5,249 nt of DNA from Deferribacteres bacterium (GTDB lineage: Bacteria; Nitrospirota; Thermodesulfovibrionia; UBA6902), in contig JAADFS010000190.1 of assembly GCA_013152795.1 (NCBI GenBank), positions 1 through 5,249 on the forward strand, in the 5' to 3' direction. This document shows, one piece after another, positions 1 to 2,822 of this stretch. The translations under genes were made by a program, and so were the position numbers. The notes beneath the pieces were generated by a model that saw nothing but the letters and a program-made list of their open reading frames with translations, did no database searches and was not told the origin of the DNA. Positions within the stretch are counted from its first letter, which is position 1. Each line of letters starts with the position of its first letter.

Positions 1-80
1 GTGGTGACACCGTCAATAACCCCCAGGTCCCATGCCTCCCTGATCTCATCCGTATTTGCCGTATCAATAAAAAATTTCAT
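1..80 (-). CDS. fsa: Transaldolase / fructose-6-phosphate aldolase family protein, N-terminal fragment
   Basis: The complement of the first 80 bases reads from ATG as MKFFIDTANTDEIREAWDLG followed by VIDGVT, then leaves the window. This is the characteristic first beta-strand and helix of the short (about 215-residue) TalC/Fsa transaldolases: a FFIDTA strand with the conserved Asp6, then a helix ending in GVIDGVTT. The family are cytosolic TIM-barrel enzymes that form a Schiff base with substrate and transfer a dihydroxyacetone unit (pentose phosphate transaldolase) or cleave fructose 6-phosphate. The catalytic lysine lies outside the window, so the two activities cannot be told apart. The start is set by a strong AGGAGG ribosome-binding site (complement of 86-91), six bases before the ATG. 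The gene lies 175 bases downstream of lpxL on the same strand and appears to have its own promoter there. Family assignment is firm; the exact substrate is not. Confidence 0.9.
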   Translation of the reverse strand, partial: MKFFIDTANTDEIREAWDLGVIDGVT

Positions 81-113
81 GAAGCCCTCCTCTTTGAAAG
101 TAACCCCTCCCAA

Positions 114-136
114 CCTCCCCTTAGCTTAAGGGGAGG
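114..136. repeat. Perfect 10-bp inverted repeat with 3-base loop in the transaldolase leader
   Basis: CCTCCCCTTA (114-123) and TAAGGGGAGG (127-136) are exact reverse complements separated by GCT. In either RNA this gives a very stable hairpin. No U-tract follows on either strand, so it is not a canonical intrinsic terminator. The surrounding C-rich wording (CCCCTCCCAACCTCCCC at 104-120) resembles short dispersed intergenic repeats found in many bacterial genomes. That family link is my impression and has not been searched. Confidence 0.75.
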
Positions 137-145
137 AGTAAAAAT

Positions 146-196
146 CCCCCCTCTTATGACCCCCACCCCTGCCCTCCGCCGTCAAGGGGGAGAGGG
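146..196 (-). repeat. G-run cluster (possible G-quadruplex) with an imperfect inverted repeat
   Basis: The plus strand has C-runs of 6, 5, 4 and 3 bases at 146-151, 160-164, 166-169 and 172-174. The minus-strand transcript would therefore carry four G-runs separated by 2, 1 and 8 bases. Right beside it, CCCTC (172-176) can pair with GAGGG (192-196), with a further C-rich/G-rich match inside. The segment lies within the predicted transaldolase leader. The 8-base loop is slightly longer than the usual 7-base limit for quadruplex searches, so folding is only possible, not shown. Confidence 0.45.
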
Positions 197-212
197 AAGA
201 CGTTGAGTTAAC

Positions 213-241
213 ATTATAGCAGGATTTTTACATAGGGGAAA
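213..241 (-). promoter_or_regulatory. Candidate extended -10 sigma70 promoter for the transaldolase gene
   Basis: On the minus strand a perfect TATAAT (complement of 213-218) is preceded by TGC, giving an extended -10 TGCTATAAT. Seventeen bases further upstream is TTTCCC (complement of 236-241), a poor -35 box with 3 of 6 consensus bases. Extended -10 promoters commonly tolerate a weak -35. It sits just after the lpxL stop codon and predicts a start near 205, giving an untranslated leader of about 125 bases before the transaldolase ATG. The promoter is read from sequence only. Confidence 0.5.
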
Positions 242-255
242 GCTGCGCTCTCCGG

Positions 256-1218
256 TTACGACAAAAACTCCTTTTTGCCCCTGTAGGTCTTCCAACGGTT
301 ATGCATCCAGAGATATTGTTCAGGGTATTTCCTGATGATTGCCTCCATCCTGCGCGTCATTTCCTCGGTTATGCTTAAAATCCCGGTTTTTTTGTCCGTG
401 TACGTACCGGGCCATATGGGGTCGCTTACAATAACGTCATACCGGTAATCCTCCCCTTTCCTGCAGCAGGCCACAACCACTATGGGTTTCGTGTATTTTA
501 ATGCAAGCATGGCCGGCACAGGCGTGGTGGTGGCCTTCCGGCCGAAAAAATCGATCAGGAGCCCCTTCATCGTGCTCTGGTCCGGCAGCATGCCTATCGA
601 CCTGCCCTGCCTCAGTGTCCTGCCGAGGTGAAAGAGGGCGTTTCTCTTGGGGATAATGACCTGGCCGCTGGCTATGCGGTTTGAGTATATCAGCTTCTCC
701 AGGTAGGGGTTGTCAAGCGGCCTTGCGACAATGGTAAGGGGAATTCCCGCCGCTGAAAACACATGGGGAAGCACCTCCCAGTTGCCTATGTGCGGCGTTA
801 CAAAGATACATTCTCCGGCCTCTTGCTGTATCCTCCTTGCCTTTTCAAAGACCGCCGCCATGCGCTGCATTGCGGATTCAGCGCGGCCCCTCCTGTCAGC
901 CGGCCTTGCCAGCATGTGATTGAGTTTTATGATCTCAAGAAAAGACAGAAAGAAAGAGCGGCAGCTCTTACGGGCGATATCCCGTATCTCCTGCGGGTTT
1001 TTTTCACCGTTAAATGCGTGCCTGAGGTTTTCCTCGGCTATTTCCCGGCGCCTTTTCCCCAGGAAATAGAGGAGGTCTCCGAGAAGATTGCCGAGGCCCC
1101 TGACGGCTCTCATGGGCGCCGCCCGCACGATGAAAACGAAAACTATTATGCACGCTGCGCCGTACTCGAGCAGCCTGGCAATCCCGCTTTTCCGCCTGCG
1201 TTTCCTTTTTTTCTTCAT
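256..1218 (-). CDS. lpxL: LpxL/HtrB-family lysophospholipid (lipid A) acyltransferase
   Basis: The 320-residue product matches the usual size of Kdo2-lipid IV(A) acyltransferases, which move a fatty acid from acyl-ACP to the lipid A precursor at the inner face of the cytoplasmic membrane. A very basic N-terminus (KKKRKRRRK) precedes one hydrophobic segment at about residues 18-34. Next comes the RRREIAEENLRHAF helix typical of the family. The catalytic HX4E motif is His143-IGNW-Glu148, then VARPLDNP (about 164-171), LPDQS (211-215), FFGRKATTTPVPA (224-236) and the C-terminal LWMHNRWK (303-310). An in-frame stop lies six codons upstream, so ATG 1218 is the earliest possible start. Its ribosome-binding site is poor, the best match being AAGG 13 bases upstream, overlapping the end of the small ORF 10 bases away. 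This suggests translational coupling. Which acyl position and chain it uses (LpxL or LpxM-like) cannot be decided here. Confidence 0.92.
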   Translation of the reverse strand: MKKKRKRRRKSGIARLLEYGAACIIVFVFIVRAAPMRAVRGLGNLLGDLLYFLGKRRREIAEENLRHAFNGEKNPQEIRDIARKSCRSFFLSFLEIIKLNHMLARPADRRGRAESAMQRMAAVFEKARRIQQEAGECIFVTPHIGNWEVLPHVFSAAGIPLTIVARPLDNPYLEKLIYSNRIASGQVIIPKRNALFHLGRTLRQGRSIGMLPDQSTMKGLLIDFFGRKATTTPVPAMLALKYTKPIVVVACCRKGEDYRYDVIVSDPIWPGTYTDKKTGILSITEEMTRRMEAIIRKYPEQYLWMHNRWKTYRGKKEFLS

Positions 1219-1228
1219 CTCTGGTTGT

Positions 1229-1375
1229 TTACCTTACAGTGTCAAAAAACATCGTCGGCGGGGCAGGGGAGTCTGCCGGAAAAGCTTTATCTGCGATACC
1301 TTCAGGGAATATTCCGCACGGCATATCGACGTCTTTTGGAACTTCACTTTCCGTTATTTCCTGCAACAAGAACAT
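1229..1375 (-). CDS. Small ORF of 48 codons ahead of lpxL, unknown function
   Basis: I do not recognise this protein. Its ATG (complement of 1373-1375) is preceded by AGGA nine bases upstream, the same arrangement as at mutS, because both lie in a duplicated leader. It begins MFLLQEITESEVPKDVDMPC and ends in SPAPPTMFFDTVR before TAA, 10 bases from the lpxL start. There is no signal peptide or membrane span; the C-terminal third is rich in proline and alanine. An in-frame TAG lies five codons upstream of the ATG, so it does not extend further. The position suggests a leader peptide or a small protein coupled to lpxL translation. Against a real protein, codons for roughly residues 26-39 overlap a partial copy of the leader repeat, so the frame could be accidental. 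It is reported because the start signals are good and lpxL's own are weak. Confidence 0.4.
   Translation of the reverse strand: MFLLQEITESEVPKDVDMPCGIFPEGIADKAFPADSPAPPTMFFDTVR
1261..1298 (+). repeat. Partial third copy of the leader repeat, facing the second copy
   Basis: Bases 1261-1278 (GGGCAGGGGAGTCTGCCG) are the exact reverse complement of 1410-1427. The match continues through AAAA, CTTTAT and GCGATA with two substitutions and small length differences, to about 1298 opposite 1389. It lacks the upstream TTAATGTTGCATAAAC part and the ribosome-binding site/ATG part. It contains the same potential hairpin (GGCAG...CTGCC). Together with the copy at 1373-1447 it forms inverted arms about 40 bases long around roughly 90 bases of spacer. 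Confidence 0.75.
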
Positions 1376-1447
1376 ATTTCCAATATCCTATCGCTTTATA
1401 AAGGTTTTACGGCAGACTCCCCTGCCCGTTTATGCAACATTAAGGTT
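1373..1447 (-). repeat. Leader repeat copy 2: hairpin, ribosome-binding site and ATG ahead of the small ORF and lpxL
   Basis: Read on the minus strand this 75-base segment aligns with 2747-2822 upstream of mutS, with about 66 matches in 76 columns and one single-base gap (hand count). Its order is a 20-base block identical in both copies (AACCTTAATGTTGCATAAAC), a hairpin GGCAGG-GGAG-TCTGCC (1426-1411, one G-U closing pair), TAAAACC, TTTATAA, then ATAGGATATTG holding the AGGA ribosome-binding site, and AAATATG ending in the small ORF's start codon. Homology fades right after the start codon. No candidate sigma70 promoter with both boxes was found inside it. Confidence 0.85.
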
Positions 1448-1462
1448 TATGCAGCATTAAGG
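1429..1462. repeat. 17-bp tandem direct repeat, two units
   Basis: TTTATGCAACATTAAGG (1429-1445) is followed immediately by TTTATGCAGCATTAAGG (1446-1462); the units differ at one base. On the minus strand each reads CCTTAATGYTGCATAAA, which is the first part of the leader repeat. The copy ahead of mutS has only one unit. The second unit contains the near-palindrome ATGCTGCAT. A tandem arrangement just upstream of a transcribed leader could be a pair of protein-binding sites, or simply a slippage duplication. Confidence 0.8.
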
Positions 1463-1490
1463 TTCCCTATCCGGCTACAACATGATACAG

Positions 1491-1511
1491 GATGCACGAT
1501 GCACGATGCAA
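1491..1511. repeat. Short 7-bp tandem repeat (GATGCAC, three units)
   Basis: GATGCAC occurs at 1491-1497 and 1498-1504, then GATGCAA at 1505-1511. It lies in the 224-base divergent region between the lpxL leader and comEA. It reads as a minor simple-sequence repeat that could vary in copy number. No coding or regulatory role is apparent. Confidence 0.7.
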
Positions 1512-1662
1512 TATCCCGCTGATGTCACCCGACCCCTGTCAAAAATAATAGCTGTCAGAATTACCAGTATCTTCCGGCAGGAAAAAACTGCTAAACTGTT
1601 GGTCACCGCCGGCCTCCTCTTCATATTCATAGAGGGATGAAGCTGAAAATCAATACAAAATA

Positions 1663-1669
1663 AAGGAGG
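1663..1669 (+). promoter_or_regulatory. Strong ribosome-binding site that decides the comEA start
   Basis: AAGGAGG lies two bases before the ATG at 1672 and eight bases before the ATG at 1678. The first spacing is too short for efficient initiation, so the second ATG is preferred. That also gives a cleaner signal peptide beginning MKKF. Confidence 0.8.
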
Positions 1670-1677
1670 ATATGTCT

Positions 1678-1998
1678 ATGAAGAAATTTGTAACAGGAAA
1701 AATCATGATGCTTTTGTTGGCGGCGCTCATGGCAGGCCTCGTGCCGGGCAGTGCGGCCTTTGCCGGAGATGACGGCAGGGAGACAGCGCCGCAGGTAGGC
1801 ACTGAAAGGATAAACATCAATGCCGCGACCCTGAAGGAGTTGATCACCCTGCCCGGCATCGGCAAGGAGAAGGCCGGCGCGATCATCGCCTACAGGACTG
1901 AAAACGGAAAGTTCAGCAGTATCGATGATCTCAGGAAGGTCAAGGGAATAGGGAAGAAGACAGTGGAAAAGATCAGGCCGTATGTCACTGTCCCCTGA
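1678..1998 (+). CDS. comEA: ComEA-like secreted helix-hairpin-helix DNA-binding protein
   Basis: The 106-residue product (108 if the ATG at 1672 is used) starts with a Sec signal peptide: MKK, a hydrophobic core (about residues 9-22) and a likely cleavage after AFA at residue 29. After a short linker comes the ComEA signature RININAATLKELITLPGIG (44-62), the first hairpin of an HhH pair. A second hairpin is VKGIGKKTVEKI (88-99), ending in RPYVTVP. ComEA proteins bind double-stranded DNA non-specifically in the periplasm and ratchet incoming DNA during natural transformation. Gram-negative versions are usually about this short, with one HhH domain. No other competence gene is visible here, so a role in uptake rests on family knowledge. 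It is divergent from the lpxL leader and followed by pilZ after 141 bases. A short HhH protein could also serve another exported DNA-binding role. Confidence 0.9.
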   Translation: MKKFVTGKIMMLLLAALMAGLVPGSAAFAGDDGRETAPQVGTERININAATLKELITLPGIGKEKAGAIIAYRTENGKFSSIDDLRKVKGIGKKTVEKIRPYVTVP

Positions 1999-2038
1999 AG
2001 TCCGGTTAAAGTTTTTGTAATGAGTTGTCGACATGTAT

Positions 2039-2084
2039 GTTATGCAGGACAGGGCCGGCCGGGAATAGGCCGGCTGTTCATAAC
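2039..2084 (+). other. Long GC-rich stem-loop between comEA and pilZ
   Basis: GTTATG (2039-2044) pairs with CATAAC (2079-2084), ACA (2049-2051) with TGT (2075-2077), and GCCGGCC (2054-2060) with GGCCGGC (2068-2074) around the loop GGGAATA. No U-tract follows, so it is unlikely to be a classic intrinsic terminator for comEA. It could act as an mRNA-stability element, or as a weak or Rho-assisted stop separating the two genes. Confidence 0.6.
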
Positions 2085-2089
2085 CTGAT

Positions 2090-2124
2090 GCGTCCGCAGG
2101 ACAGGACAGCCGGACGCGGATTTT
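2090..2124 (+). other. Second hairpin just before pilZ, weakly terminator-like
   Basis: GCGTCCG (2090-2096) and CGGACGC (2111-2117) are perfect 7-base arms around a 14-base loop, followed by GGA and TTTT (2121-2124). The T-run is short and three bases off the stem, so termination would be partial at best. The loop begins with the second copy of the 10-base repeat GCAGGACAGG, the first being at 2044-2053. The stem ends 22 bases before the pilZ ATG, close to its GAAGG ribosome-binding site (2128-2132), so it may affect pilZ translation. Confidence 0.5.
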
Positions 2125-2139
2125 AATGAAGGCGGCATC

Positions 2140-2538
2140 ATGAAGACAACCGGACAGAACGCAGCAACGGCAGTCGGTAAGGAACCGGAGGGAGGGGCGG
2201 ACAGCCGGCTCCACATACACGCGGAGAGAAGGGCGTGCAGGAGAATACCTGCAAACCTGCAGGCAAGGCTTTTTTACGGCAACCTGATTTATACCGGAAC
2301 CGTAACCAATCTCTCGGAGAAGGGCATGTTTATCAGCACGAAAGTGAGATTCCCCGTCAACTCCGTTTGTATCATGCTTGTGCTTGTAAACGGGCAGGTC
2401 GTGAAAATCCCCGTCAAAGTAAGAAGGACCGCGGCGCGGGAAGGTGCTTACTCGCCGGATAGCGGTATGGGGGTGGAGCTTGTCAATGCCCCGCAGAATT
2501 ATCTCGATTATGTAAGCGCCTGCCAGGCCTCTGCATAA
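2140..2538 (+). CDS. Single-domain PilZ c-di-GMP-binding protein
   Basis: This 132-residue protein is a stand-alone PilZ domain, a receptor that changes conformation on binding cyclic di-GMP and passes the signal to a partner protein. Residues 1-25 are a variable, probably flexible tail. The RxxxR ligand motif is in ERRACRRIP (Arg31/Arg35, or the overlapping Arg30/Arg34). The second binding motif, N/DxSxxG, is complete as Asn57-L-Ser59-E-K-Gly62. The beta-barrel continues with KIPVKVRR and the usual terminal strand GMGVELV (109-115). With both motifs intact it should bind c-di-GMP. There is no signal peptide or membrane span, so it is cytosolic. The start is supported by GAAGG seven bases upstream. 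The output is unknown; in other bacteria such proteins act on pili, flagella or polysaccharide export. It may be cotranscribed with comEA. Confidence 0.92.
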   Translation: MKTTGQNAATAVGKEPEGGADSRLHIHAERRACRRIPANLQARLFYGNLIYTGTVTNLSEKGMFISTKVRFPVNSVCIMLVLVNGQVVKIPVKVRRTAAREGAYSPDSGMGVELVNAPQNYLDYVSACQASA

Positions 2539-2574
2539 CCTCTCTGTTTTTTTCCAGGTTTGCACCACTCCACT

Positions 2575-2603
2575 TTTATATGCTTCAGCCATTATGTTAT
2601 AGT
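2575..2603 (+). promoter_or_regulatory. Candidate sigma70 promoter ahead of the structured mutS leader
   Basis: TTTATA (2575-2580, 4 of 6 to TTGACA) and TATAGT (2598-2603, 5 of 6 to TATAAT) are spaced by 17 bases. The -10 is extended by TG at 2595-2596. A start near 2610 would produce a leader of about 210 bases to mutS that includes the stem at 2639-2692 and the leader repeat. It would alternatively drive a separate small RNA. Confidence 0.4.
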
Positions 2604-2638
2604 CTAATAGCGTTCAGCTATCAGTTATCAACTTTCGG

Positions 2639-2692
2639 CAAAGACAAGCCGTGGCGGAGGAATGTGAGGGGTTCCGCAGGCGTCTGTCGTTG
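2639..2692 (+). other. Extended imperfect stem-loop upstream of mutS; possible structured RNA
   Basis: The pairing is CAA (2639-2641) with TTG (2690-2692), GACA (2643-2646) with TGTC (2685-2688), GCC (2648-2650) with GGC (2679-2681), and GCGGA (2654-2658) with TCCGC (2673-2677). This leaves a 14-base purine-rich loop, GGAATGTGAGGGGT. That is 15 pairs in one long hairpin with small internal loops, which is more than expected in ordinary spacer DNA. No coding frame with a ribosome-binding site was seen here and no U-tract follows. I do not recognise a known riboswitch or small-RNA family. Confidence 0.5.
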
Positions 2693-2746
2693 AAGCAATC
2701 TTTGGTTACTGGTTCATCCTTAAAATTTCACAATGCATTTTATCTT

Positions 2747-2822
2747 AACCTTAATGTTGCATAAACAGGCAGGAGGGCCTGCCGGAAGACCTTTTATAAC
2801 GCAATAGGATATTGTAAATATG
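2747..2822 (+). repeat. Leader repeat copy 1: hairpin, ribosome-binding site and start codon of mutS
   Basis: This is the plus-strand counterpart of 1373-1447. It has the 20-base block identical in both copies (2747-2766), then a perfect 6-bp hairpin GGCAGG-AGGG-CCTGCC (2768-2783), then TTTATAA, the AGGA ribosome-binding site within ATAGGATATTG (2804-2814), and AAATATG ending in the mutS start. Differences from the other copy fall in the loop, in one stem base that changes C-G to U-G pairing, and in the linker, so the stem is kept in both. The AGGA lies ten bases from ATG, so mutS translation initiation is wholly inside the repeat. Confidence 0.85.

Noticed and set aside
763..1401. Long plus-strand open frame opposite lpxL, plus the smaller plus-strand frames at 710-919, 1088-1522 and 1239-1460
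   Set aside because: They lie antisense to the clearly recognisable acyltransferase or its leader, have no recognisable domains and no convincing ribosome-binding sites.
1429..1462. CRISPR array
   Set aside because: There are only two adjacent 17-base units with no spacers and no cas genes in the window.
2534..2554. Intrinsic terminator after pilZ, suggested by the seven-T run at 2547-2553
   Set aside because: Only a 4-bp, 3-base-loop hairpin lies upstream and it is more than ten bases from the T-run, which is too weak to call.
1627..2592. 321-codon minus-strand open frame
   Set aside because: It is antisense to comEA and pilZ, both with clear family motifs and good starts. Its translation is low-complexity and unlike any protein I know.
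2747..2766. Sigma54 promoter suggested by TTGCA in the conserved leader block
   Set aside because: The required GG at the -24 position is missing at the correct distance in both leader copies.
1373..2822. Composite transposon or insertion sequence bounded by the inverted leaders
   Set aside because: There is no transposase between the copies and no visible target-site duplication. The repeat ends are functional start codons, not terminal inverted repeats.
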